From Vagococcus bubulae (GTDB taxonomy: Bacteria > Bacillota > Bacilli > Lactobacillales > Vagococcaceae), in assembly GCF_003950315.1 (NCBI RefSeq), contig NZ_NGJT01000004.1, positions 1 through 64,000 of the forward strand: DNA of 64,000 nt. Reading direction: 5' to 3'. The notes beneath the pieces were generated by a model that worked only from the letters and a program-made list of their open reading frames with translations, did not search any database and was not told the origin of the DNA. Shown piece by piece: positions 55,624-63,583 of the stretch (position 1 is the stretch's first letter; each line of letters opens with the position of its first letter). The position numbers and the translations under genes were made by a program.

Positions 55624-56424
55624 GAAGCTTCCGCCACCACCGCCGTGGCTTGTTCCGCTGCTTCCCATATGAGTACTGGACCCACTACTTGGAGGCGGTT
55701 TGGGAATATGTCTAGTTGTCGTAATATCAAATACTTTTGATGTGCGAGATTCTGTTAAATCAAGTGAACTCATTTCATAATAGGGGTAATGATAAGTCGC
55801 TTTTTTTAACAAATAATTTCTAGAGATATACACATAAAAACCAATAGCTGAACCAATACCTGCGATACTGGCAATTATGATTGTCAATATTGAAAATGCT
55901 TTTGAGTTATCTCGTGCAACACGATGTGTGTTAGCAGCTGGACCATCTTTAATGTAGCCACTTGAAGCAGTTAAGACATATTTAATGACATCATAATAGC
56001 GACCATCTTTCATATCTTCAGTGCTACTGTTTACAATTTGATTGATACGATTGTCATTTAAAATATCTATCATACTTCCTGTTGTCGAAATATGAAATTT
56101 TCGATGTTCCATATCAATTAAAAAAAGCATGCCACTTTTATCATTACCGAGTCCAAAACCATTATTATCATAGAAATCATCAGCATATTCTTCCGGTGTT
56201 TTTCCATCAGTATTTTCTGTTGAGACAAAAACAAAATCTTGATTATTTTTTTCTTTGAATTCATTGATAGCTTGTTCAAGGGAATTTTTTTCATCAGCTG
56301 ACAATAAATTAGCTTGATCAAATACTCGTTCTGACGTTTCTGCTACTGTATAAATAGAAAAGCTAAATAGACTAAATAGTATAATAATGGTGAAACTAAT
56401 GAGTGAGTTATATTTTTTTAAAAT
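55621..56424 (-). CDS. ydjH: TPM-domain secreted/membrane protein (YdjH/YgcG-like), probable ATT start
   Basis: This is a 267-residue protein with a signal-like N-terminus (MLKKYNSLISFTIIIL, then FSLFSFSIYTVAETS). The TPM domain (residues ~35-150) opens with VFDQANLLSADEKNSLEQAI, a membrane helix lies near residues 175-195, and a Gly/Ser-rich end reads SHGGGGGSF. No ATG, GTG or TTG lies in frame upstream of 56304, and starting at the TTG there would cut into the TPM domain. An ATT at 56424 has a GGGGGGT ribosome-like site eight bases upstream and restores the signal peptide. It overlaps the previous gene by seven bases. Confidence 0.75.
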   Translation of the reverse strand: MLKKYNSLISFTIIILFSLFSFSIYTVAETSERVFDQANLLSADEKNSLEQAINEFKEKNNQDFVFVSTENTDGKTPEEYADDFYDNNGFGLGNDKSGMLFLIDMEHRKFHISTTGSMIDILNDNRINQIVNSSTEDMKDGRYYDVIKYVLTASSGYIKDGPAANTHRVARDNSKAFSILTIIIASIAGIGSAIGFYVYISRNYLLKKATYHYPYYEMSSLDLTESRTSKVFDITTTRHIPKPPPSSGSSTHMGSSGTSHGGGGGSF

Positions 56425-57467
56425 AGCAAATACCCCCCAACTAGGATAAGTGTGGTTACTAAAATACCTAATGCAACAGAAGTCCCGATTAATTTTGGTT
56501 TATTAATTGGCAACTTCCCACTTGTTTTTCCAGTGACACCGTTCATCGCATAATAAAATGGTTCATCACTTGTCTCAGACTGATAGGTTACAACCCAAAC
56601 AGGTAATAACAAATATTTATTCGATTGACTTAATACGTGACTTTCGTGATGATTGGTCGATAGAGTTGTAAATCCTTGCATTTCATTTTCTAAAATAGTT
56701 TGAGTATAGTGAGAAAGTTCTCCAACTAGAGAGGGTTCTAATGAAGAAAACTCAATATCTCGTTTTTCTGCTTGAAAGCCTGATAAATATTTGGAGTCAA
56801 AATTTGTGACATCAGTTAAAGGAAACGGTTGAACCGATTCAATCATGAGCTGTTTGGTATTTTTTTGAAGAGCATTTTTGATTAAATCTCTAAAATGAAT
56901 GGTTCCACCACGGGTTAGTTTATATTTTCTCGTTCGAGTGTACTCGGTATCACCAACGCGCCAAACGGTAATTTTAGTTCCTGTCGCATTAACGCGCCCT
57001 TTTGTCGTTGCATCAGTCTTCCAATAAGGAAAGTAAATACCGGTAATTTTTTCTATTTGGGATTCATCAAAAAAGTCTTTTGGTATAAATTTTTTGGATT
57101 TTGCCCAAGATAGAAATTGTTCCTTTGCTTCATCTTTGGAAATTTTAAAAGGTAAAATATTATTAGGTAAAAACTCACCAGAAACACGGTCTTTTAACAA
57201 AACAGGATTATGACAGTAATAGCAAAATGTCGCCGCAGTTGTATCATCGGTCACGATTTCTGCTCCGCAAGACGGACAATCATAAAGGTTGAACATCTCT
57301 TGGCTCGTTTGGTCAAGGTTTTCAGCAGATTCTTTTTGTTCTGTTGAATCTAAATCACCCTCATTAAAAACACTTAAACAATATTCACAATGAAAGGTTT
57401 GATTGCTAGGGTCAAAGAGTAAGGGCCCATCACAATTTGGGCATTTATGTGAAAGCACATCGGACAT
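56418..57467 (-). CDS. ydjG: Zinc-ribbon membrane protein (YdjG-like)
   Basis: This 349-residue protein has two zinc ribbons at the N-terminus: CPNCDGPLLF with CEYC, and CPSCGAEIV with CYYC. The long middle domain (residues ~110-310) includes ITGIYFPYWKTDATTKGRVN and LLLPVWVVTYQSE. A single C-terminal membrane helix follows (LIGTSVALGILVTTLILVGG). B. subtilis YdjG has this architecture and, with YdjH, recruits the SPFH protein YdjI to the membrane. It is the middle gene of the leftward cassette. GAGGTGG precedes the ATG. Confidence 0.82.
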   Translation of the reverse strand: MSDVLSHKCPNCDGPLLFDPSNQTFHCEYCLSVFNEGDLDSTEQKESAENLDQTSQEMFNLYDCPSCGAEIVTDDTTAATFCYYCHNPVLLKDRVSGEFLPNNILPFKISKDEAKEQFLSWAKSKKFIPKDFFDESQIEKITGIYFPYWKTDATTKGRVNATGTKITVWRVGDTEYTRTRKYKLTRGGTIHFRDLIKNALQKNTKQLMIESVQPFPLTDVTNFDSKYLSGFQAEKRDIEFSSLEPSLVGELSHYTQTILENEMQGFTTLSTNHHESHVLSQSNKYLLLPVWVVTYQSETSDEPFYYAMNGVTGKTSGKLPINKPKLIGTSVALGILVTTLILVGGYLLF

Positions 57468-57488
57468 TGGACCACCTCATTTCTAAAT

Positions 57489-58712
57489 TTATAAAGGCAA
57501 TCCTTGGAAAGGTGCCCCACACTCTGGACAGAATTTTGGCATTTGATTGGTGATGGTGACAACGTTATGACAGTTAGCGCATTTCATTTGAATACCAGAC
57601 GTTTGTGGTGCAGGTTTTGACTGTCCGCACTCTGAACAGAATTTTCCAGTATTTTCTGTTTGATCGTTTGGACATGTCCAAGTGTCATTATTTGTTTGTT
57701 TGGCCTGTTGCTGTTGCATTTGTTCTTGGTTTCCTTTAGAACTTTGGCTTAAATAATCACCCGTTGCATTCATTCCCATTCCGACACCCATAAAGCCATT
57801 GACGCTACCGTTAGGATTACTACCAGCATCTTGTAAACCTTGCGCAACAGAACCTTGTACAAACCCTTCACGAATTGATGCATCAGAAAGCATAGCACCT
57901 TTATTTCTCATATTAATTAGTTCTTGAGAGTCATCTGTGTAAGAAATGCTTGCAACCCCAACACTAACAATTTCCATTCCGCGAAGATTTGTCCATTCTT
58001 CATCTAGGGCAGAGGACATAAATTTACTTAATTCCATACTTTTAGATGGAACGTATGAAATCCGTTCACCCATCATAGACATTTGATTAATAGATGTTTG
58101 GAAGGCAGATAAAAATTCAGATAAAAATTGGTCATTGATTTCTGAGATGGTGACATGATTTTTATTTTTTGGTAAGACATTTTTATAAAAGAGAATTGGG
58201 TCAACGACTTTGACAGAATAGGTTCCATGAGCACGTAAAAATAATTCTGCATTATAGAAATTATCAAAATAATTTAAAGGACTTGGTGTGCCAAATTTAA
58301 TGCCTTTAATTTCTTGTAAGTTAATGTAAATAACTTGTTGTGTTTGTGGAGGCAGACCACCAAATTTAAACCGATTAAATGATTCTTCAATGGCTCCTTT
58401 TAAATTACCAGTAAACATAGAAGGGGCACTGGCGTTGTTGACAGTGTAATAACCTTCTTCAGCTGTGAAGTCGATGATTTTACCACCATCAACTAATAAC
58501 ATCATAGTATTTGGGTAAACATAAACAACGGAACCGTCTGTAATAAATCCTTCTGTTCCTTTTTTATTTCCTTGACGTTTACTATCTTTTCTGACTGGTA
58601 CCCCAGTTGTCATGACAGTGTCATCACTTAAATTATATGGTTCAATGACTTCTAACCATTGGTCGGCCAATCCACCGCCAACAGAGTTAACTGCAGCTTT
58701 TATTAATCCCAT
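57489..58712 (-). CDS. ydjI: SPFH-domain protein with zinc ribbons (YdjI-like)
   Basis: This 407-residue protein begins MGLIKAAVNSVGGGLADQWL. The SPFH/virion-core-like domain covers about residues 20-270 (FKFGGLPPQTQQVIYINLQE, ELFLRAHGTYSVKVVDPILF). A Gln/Asn-rich linker follows, and two C-terminal zinc ribbons (CPN...CSEC and CANC...CPEC). Family members form membrane-associated assemblies; in B. subtilis YdjI acts with PspA in membrane stress. No pspA gene is seen here. I chose the ATG at 58712, because AGTAGGGAT lies upstream and the start matches the family. Confidence 0.85.
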   Translation of the reverse strand: MGLIKAAVNSVGGGLADQWLEVIEPYNLSDDTVMTTGVPVRKDSKRQGNKKGTEGFITDGSVVYVYPNTMMLLVDGGKIIDFTAEEGYYTVNNASAPSMFTGNLKGAIEESFNRFKFGGLPPQTQQVIYINLQEIKGIKFGTPSPLNYFDNFYNAELFLRAHGTYSVKVVDPILFYKNVLPKNKNHVTISEINDQFLSEFLSAFQTSINQMSMMGERISYVPSKSMELSKFMSSALDEEWTNLRGMEIVSVGVASISYTDDSQELINMRNKGAMLSDASIREGFVQGSVAQGLQDAGSNPNGSVNGFMGVGMGMNATGDYLSQSSKGNQEQMQQQQAKQTNNDTWTCPNDQTENTGKFCSECGQSKPAPQTSGIQMKCANCHNVVTITNQMPKFCPECGAPFQGLPL

Positions 58713-58751
58713 TATTATCCCTACTTTCATTTTTGTGACTCGATTTAGATA

Positions 58752-58780
58752 AGTTTACCATAGATAAAAAAACGCGACAA
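58752..58780 (-). promoter_or_regulatory. Possible promoter of the ydjIGH-like operon
   Basis: On the minus strand TTGTCG (58780-58775) and TAAACT (58757-58752) are spaced by 17 bases. The boxes are moderate, and no sigma-W type sequence was recognised. Confidence 0.45.
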
Positions 58781-58889
58781 TCGGGCGAAAGAATGATTTA
58801 TTTGGTAAGGGATTGTGTAAGACATGGCTAGAAATTTTTGAACTTTTAACATATAATAGAGAAGATTGAAAATAGAGAGGAGTGTTGAT

Positions 58890-60614
58890 GTGGCATATCA
58901 AGCATTGTATCGTGAGTGGCGACCACAAACTTTCGATGATTTAGTTGGTCAAGGCATTATCACACAAACGTTAAAACATGCCATTATGCAACAAAAAGTA
59001 TCACATGCTTATCTCTTTACTGGCCCTAGAGGAACAGGGAAAACCAGTGCCGCTAAAATTTTTGCAAAAGCTATAAACTGTGAACATTCGACTAATGGTG
59101 AACCTTGCAATGAGTGTGATAATTGTAAAGGAATTACAGAAGGTAGAATTAACGATGTATTAGAAATAGATGCTGCAAGTAATAATGGTGTCGAAGAAAT
59201 TCGTGATATACGAGATAAAGTAAAGTATGCACCAACACAAGTACCATATAAAGTGTACATTATTGATGAGGTACATATGTTATCAACAGGAGCATTTAAC
59301 GCCTTATTAAAAACACTTGAAGAACCACCCGAACATGTTATTTTTATTTTAGCAACAACCGAACCACATAAAATACCAGCTACAATTATTTCAAGGACGC
59401 AACGATTTGATTTTAAACGAATTAATACACGAGATATCGAGCAGCGTTTAGCTTATATCTTGCAAGAAAAAAATATTTCGTTTGATGATAAAGTATTGAA
59501 AATCGTCGCTCGCTCTGCAGAAGGTGGCATGAGAGATGCGTTAAGTATTTTAGATCAGTTGATTTCATTTAGTGATGGAACATTGAGTGTGGCGGACGCT
59601 TTAGAGGTAACAGGTAGCTTAACAAGTCAAATGATGGATGATTATTTTTTAGCTTGTTTTCACTCTGATACTCAAAAATCATTAGAGTTAGTTGACAGCA
59701 TGCTAAATGAAGGCAAAGAAAGCAACCGAATTGTTGAAAATTTGTTGATTCATTGCCGAGATATCTTAATGTATCAACAAGCTCCACAAGTAGTGGAAAG
59801 TCAACTACCTTCTATTAGTGAGTCATTTAAGTCGTTGAGTGAAGCGATTGATAGTCGTGTGTTGTATCAATGGATTGAAGAGTTGAACGAGATGCAAAAA
59901 AACATGAAGTTTACGTCACAACCATCCATTTATTTAGAAGTATTAACAATCAAACTATCAGAAATAATGGCAGTAAGACCCAAAAAACAGGTGAATGATT
60001 TGCCTACTCAATCAGTTACACCGACTGATATAGAAGGAAAAAATTATCAAGAGCTTGTCCAAAAAATTCAACAATTAGAAAAAAAATTGGAGACATTACA
60101 AGAAAAGGGAAGTCTTCAACAAGAAAAAAAAGCCAAAAGTAGTTCATCTAAAGCGAAACAACCTCTTTATAAAGTACCAACTGAACGAGTCTATCAAGTG
60201 TTAGAAAATGCAACAAAAGAACACCTAGTAAATGTTAGAGACGTTTGGGTTGATTTACTTCAGTTACTATCGGTTACACAGCGAGCTATGTTAAAAGCAT
60301 GTGAACCTGTAGCAGCGAGTGAAACAGGATTAGTTATAGCGTTTGATTATGATATTTTGTGTCAAAAGGCAAGTAATGATGAAGAACTTCAGCAAGCGGT
60401 GTATAATAGTTTAAATCGATTGATTGGGTATACACCTAGTTTAATCAGTATTCCAAAAGATAGTTGGCAAGAATTAAGACAACAGTTTATCTCGCAAACC
60501 GATAGAACACATGACTCTGATGAAAATAAGGTAGAGCAAGTTGAAGAAGACGTGTTAATCAGTGAAGCGAAAAAAATGTTTGGAGAACAAAATATTCAAA
60601 TAATAGAAGATTAA
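58890..60614 (+). CDS. dnaX: DNA polymerase III subunit gamma/tau
   Basis: This 574-residue clamp-loader ATPase has Walker A FTGPRGTGKTSAAK (P-loop 45-52) and four zinc-binding cysteines (64, 73, 76, 79). Walker B/DExH lies in VYIIDEVHMLSTGAFNALLK, and sensor 1 and the SRC-like SRTQRFDFKRI follow. The C-terminal tau part (residues ~360-574) includes a coiled coil (NYQELVQKIQQLEKKLETLQ). I chose the GTG at 58890, seven bases after GAGAGGAG. It starts the dnaX-ebfC-recR-tmk-darA-holB-ricT run. Confidence 0.95.
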   Translation: MAYQALYREWRPQTFDDLVGQGIITQTLKHAIMQQKVSHAYLFTGPRGTGKTSAAKIFAKAINCEHSTNGEPCNECDNCKGITEGRINDVLEIDAASNNGVEEIRDIRDKVKYAPTQVPYKVYIIDEVHMLSTGAFNALLKTLEEPPEHVIFILATTEPHKIPATIISRTQRFDFKRINTRDIEQRLAYILQEKNISFDDKVLKIVARSAEGGMRDALSILDQLISFSDGTLSVADALEVTGSLTSQMMDDYFLACFHSDTQKSLELVDSMLNEGKESNRIVENLLIHCRDILMYQQAPQVVESQLPSISESFKSLSEAIDSRVLYQWIEELNEMQKNMKFTSQPSIYLEVLTIKLSEIMAVRPKKQVNDLPTQSVTPTDIEGKNYQELVQKIQQLEKKLETLQEKGSLQQEKKAKSSSSKAKQPLYKVPTERVYQVLENATKEHLVNVRDVWVDLLQLLSVTQRAMLKACEPVAASETGLVIAFDYDILCQKASNDEELQQAVYNSLNRLIGYTPSLISIPKDSWQELRQQFISQTDRTHDSDENKVEQVEEDVLISEAKKMFGEQNIQIIED

Positions 60615-60637
60615 AAATAGAAATGGAGACGATAATT

Positions 60638-60952
60638 ATGATGCGTGGAATGGGAAATATGCAAGGAATGATGAAACAGGTTCAAAAAATGCAAAAAGAG
60701 ATGGCAGCAGCTAAAGAAACATTAGATGCGCAAGTCTTTGAAGCTGAAGCAGGAAATGGATTAGTAAAAATTACCATGACTGGTGAAAAGAAAGTGACAA
60801 GTATTGAGATTAATCCAGATGTGTTAGATCCAGAAGATCCTGAAATGGTTCAAGACTTAGTACTTGATGCAACGAATAAAGTCATTGAAAAAATAGACGC
60901 TGAAACGGAACGAGTAATGGGTAAATACGCAAAAGCTATCCCAGGATTATAA
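60638..60952 (+). CDS. Nucleoid-associated protein EbfC/YaaK
   Basis: This 104-residue protein is of the YbaB/EbfC family. It has a Met/Gly-rich start (MRGMGNMQGMMKQVQKMQK) and the conserved core AGNGLVKITMTGEKKVTSIE. Family members bind DNA as dimers; their exact role beside dnaX and recR is uncertain. The ATG at 60638 or the next codon is the likely start, with ATGGAGAC upstream. The neighbours dnaX and recR are the usual ones. Confidence 0.9.
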   Translation: MMRGMGNMQGMMKQVQKMQKEMAAAKETLDAQVFEAEAGNGLVKITMTGEKKVTSIEINPDVLDPEDPEMVQDLVLDATNKVIEKIDAETERVMGKYAKAIPGL

Positions 60953-60961
60953 TAAGTAAGG

Positions 60962-60990
60962 AAAAACAGGAGGGAGACTTCCTGTTTTTT
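60962..60990 (+). terminator. Terminator-like hairpin between ebfC and recR
   Basis: AAAACAGGA faces TCCTGTTTT with an eight-base loop and is followed by further T residues. It would reduce read-through from dnaX-ebfC into recR. Confidence 0.7.
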
Positions 60991-61012
60991 GACAGAAAAA
61001 GGAGGGTTTTGC

Positions 61013-61609
61013 ATGCAATATCCAGCCCCTATTGCTAAATTAATTGATAGCTATATGAAATTACCAGGTATCGGTGCCAAAACGGCGACTCGTTTAGCAT
61101 TTTATACACTCAATATGAAAGAAGAAGATGTTACAGATTTTGCCAAATCATTAATAAGTGTGAAACGCGATTTGCATTTTTGTGAGATATGTGGAAATAT
61201 CACAGAAGAAAAATCATGTGATATCTGTCGTAATCCAAATCGTGACCAATCAACGATTTTAGTAGTAGAAGAAACCAAAGATGTTATGTCTTTAGAGAAG
61301 GTAAGAGAGTACAAAGGATTATATCATGTACTTCATGGTGTGCTCTCTCCAATGGATGGAACAGGACCAGATGATTTAAACATTGCTAGTTTAATCAAAC
61401 GATTACACAACAATGAAGTAAATGAAGTCATTATTGCAACGAATGCGACAACTGATGGTGAAGCAACAGCCATGTATTTGTCTCGTTTAATTAAGCCTTC
61501 AGGAATAAAAGTGACACGCTTGGCGCATGGATTATCTGTTGGTAGTGATATAGAGTATGCAGATGAGATTACATTGTTAAAAGCAGTTGAAGGACGAACT
61601 GAATTGTAA
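61013..61609 (+). CDS. recR: Recombination mediator RecR
   Basis: This 198-residue protein, the standard length, acts with RecO/RecF in recombinational repair. An N-terminal HhH motif ([20 protein letters not shown]) is followed by a zinc finger with four cysteines ([16 protein letters not shown]) and a TOPRIM domain ([34 protein letters not shown]). I chose the ATG at 61013, seven bases after AAAGGAGG; the upstream in-frame ATG falls in the leader. Confidence 0.96.
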   Translation: MQYPAPIAKLIDSYMKLPGIGAKTATRLAFYTLNMKEEDVTDFAKSLISVKRDLHFCEICGNITEEKSCDICRNPNRDQSTILVVEETKDVMSLEKVREYKGLYHVLHGVLSPMDGTGPDDLNIASLIKRLHNNEVNEVIIATNATTDGEATAMYLSRLIKPSGIKVTRLAHGLSVGSDIEYADEITLLKAVEGRTEL

Positions 61610-61626
61610 TGGAGGATAATAAATAA

Positions 61627-62292
61627 ATGTCACGAAATGGAGTATTTATTACGATAGAAGGCCCAGATGGCGCTGGAAAATCAACAGTTATAGAAGAATT
61701 ATTAAAAAAAATGTCTCATGAGTTAAAGGTTGATGTAGTGACAACAAGAGAACCAGGAGGCATCCCGATTTCTGAAAAAATCCGTGAGGTTATTTTAAAT
61801 CCAACTCATACAATGATGGACGAGCGAACAGAAGCGTTATTATACGCAGCAGCTAGAAGACAACATTTAGTTGAAAAAATATTACCAGCTTTAGAAACAA
61901 ATCGTTTGGTTGTGTGTGATCGATTTATCGATAGTTCCATCGCTTATCAAGGTGCAGCAAGAGGTATTGGAGTTGAGGCAGTTCGTCAGATTAATGACTT
62001 TGCTATTGAAGGAAACTATCCTGATTTGACACTATACCTAGATGTTGAAGCATCAGTCGGACTAAGTCGCATCAACAAGGGACGGAGTGAAGCAGAGTTG
62101 GACCGTTTAGACAAAGAGTCATTGGATTTTCACGAACGAGTTCGTTCAGCTTATTTAACCTTACTAGAATCAGAATCAAATCGAATAAAAAAAGTCGATG
62201 CAAGTCAATCAATAGAAAACGTCGTAAATACTTGTTATAATTTAATTAAAGAAACTTTTCCAAGTATGTTTATTAAATCAAGTAAAGGGTGA
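61627..62292 (+). CDS. tmk: Thymidylate kinase
   Basis: This 221-residue enzyme phosphorylates dTMP to dTDP. The P-loop is EGPDGAGKST (residues 11-20), the dTMP-binding and DR motif is VVCDRFIDSSIAYQG, and the lid includes INKGRSEAELDRLDKESL. The length is slightly above the usual ~210. ATGGAGGAT precedes the ATG. darA follows after only five bases. Confidence 0.96.
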   Translation: MSRNGVFITIEGPDGAGKSTVIEELLKKMSHELKVDVVTTREPGGIPISEKIREVILNPTHTMMDERTEALLYAAARRQHLVEKILPALETNRLVVCDRFIDSSIAYQGAARGIGVEAVRQINDFAIEGNYPDLTLYLDVEASVGLSRINKGRSEAELDRLDKESLDFHERVRSAYLTLLESESNRIKKVDASQSIENVVNTCYNLIKETFPSMFIKSSKG

Positions 62293-62297
62293 TAACA

Positions 62298-62627
62298 ATG
62301 AAATTATTATTAGCAATTATTCAAGATAAGGATAGCTCACGTTTACAAAACAAGTTTAACAAAGAGAATGTTCGTGCGACAAAATTATCCACAACAGGCG
62401 GTTTTTTAAAATCAGGAAACACGACATTTATTATTGGGATTGAAGATGAGCGTGTGGAAGAAGTGTTATCTATCATCAAATCAGTGTGTCATTCAAGAGA
62501 ACAATATATGACCCCTCCTATTTCTTTAGACATTGCTATGGATGCTCATTCCACTCACCCGATTGAAATACAAGTTGGTGGAGCGACTGTTTTTGTACTT
62601 CCTGTAGAAGGGTTCTATCATTTTTAA
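62298..62627 (+). CDS. darA: Cyclic-di-AMP receptor DarA (PstA)
   Basis: This 109-residue PII-like protein binds c-di-AMP. The start MKLLLAIIQDKDSSRLQNKF and the loop LSTTGGFLKSGNTTFIIGIE match the family, and the length is exact. Its downstream partner is not known, although it is nearly always found between tmk and holB in Firmicutes, as here. I chose the ATG at 62298, six bases after AAAGGGTGA, over a GTG three codons earlier. Confidence 0.93.
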   Translation: MKLLLAIIQDKDSSRLQNKFNKENVRATKLSTTGGFLKSGNTTFIIGIEDERVEEVLSIIKSVCHSREQYMTPPISLDIAMDAHSTHPIEIQVGGATVFVLPVEGFYHF

Positions 62628-63571
62628 TGAGTATGATGAAAGAAAAAGTACAGATGACACAACCGTTACTCTACTCAAAATTTAATAAGGTATTTCATGA
62701 TAATATGTTGAGTCATGCTTATATTATTCAAGGAAATAATGTTGAAGAAGAAGTCTTTGCTCTATTTCTTTGCCAAGGATTATTTTGTGAGAGTTTAGAT
62801 AGTGATGGTTCACCATGTGGACATTGTCGGTCATGTTTACGTATTGAACAAGATGAGCATGCAGATATTGCTAAAATTGAGCCAGATGGACAAACGATTA
62901 AAGTGGATCAAATTAGACAAATAAAATCATTTTTTACAAGTAGTGGAGTAGAATCAAGAAGGAAAGTCTTATTGGTCTTAGAATCCGAAAAAATGACTGT
63001 ACAATCTGCTAATAGTTTATTAAAGTTTATTGAAGAACCAGATGGAGAAGTCTATATCTTTTTCTTGACAAATAATGCTATGTCACTGTTACCAACTATC
63101 CAATCAAGATGTCAGCTCATTCTTTTAAAGCAACTTGCAAAAGATCATTTAAAACAAGAAATACTAACATTAGATCAGCCACTAGCTCATGTTGATTTAT
63201 TAGTTGAGTTAACTAATTCAGTACAAGAGGCAACAGATTTAGCAAATGATGAATGGTTTAATGATACGAGAGATTTACTATCTAGGTGGTTGGAATATTT
63301 TGAAAAGAATGATACAAGAGCGTTTCTCTTTGTTCAACAATATTTGATAAAACACGCGCAAGATAAAACACAGCAACGGCAATTATTAGATATTCTAGTA
63401 GCAATGATGAGGATAAAGATGCGCAAACAAATCAATACACAGTTTTCTAATGGTATTGACTATGTTAGAATGATTATGAACGCGACACAAGCAAAACAAA
63501 AACTAGCATCAAATGTTAGCTTTCAAAATACATGCGAACAACTAGCTTTGAGAATCATGACATCTCATTAG
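62627..63571 (+). CDS. holB: DNA polymerase III subunit delta prime
   Basis: This 314-residue clamp-loader subunit resembles DnaX but lacks a working P-loop. The zinc-binding cysteines are in LCQGLFCESL and CGHCRSCLRI. SANSLLKFIEEPDGEVYIFF and LLPTIQSRCQLI match the family. The start is uncertain: the first ATG overlaps the darA stop (TAATGA), and internal ATGs at codons 3, 4 and 10 are also possible. ricT begins 12 bases after it. Confidence 0.92.
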   Translation: MSMMKEKVQMTQPLLYSKFNKVFHDNMLSHAYIIQGNNVEEEVFALFLCQGLFCESLDSDGSPCGHCRSCLRIEQDEHADIAKIEPDGQTIKVDQIRQIKSFFTSSGVESRRKVLLVLESEKMTVQSANSLLKFIEEPDGEVYIFFLTNNAMSLLPTIQSRCQLILLKQLAKDHLKQEILTLDQPLAHVDLLVELTNSVQEATDLANDEWFNDTRDLLSRWLEYFEKNDTRAFLFVQQYLIKHAQDKTQQRQLLDILVAMMRIKMRKQINTQFSNGIDYVRMIMNATQAKQKLASNVSFQNTCEQLALRIMTSH

Positions 63572-63583
63572 GAGGAATGCACT

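Noticed and set aside
55515-55730. Minus-strand ORF overlapping the TPM gene end
   Set aside because: It overlaps the terminator and the TPM coding region in another frame, with no protein features.
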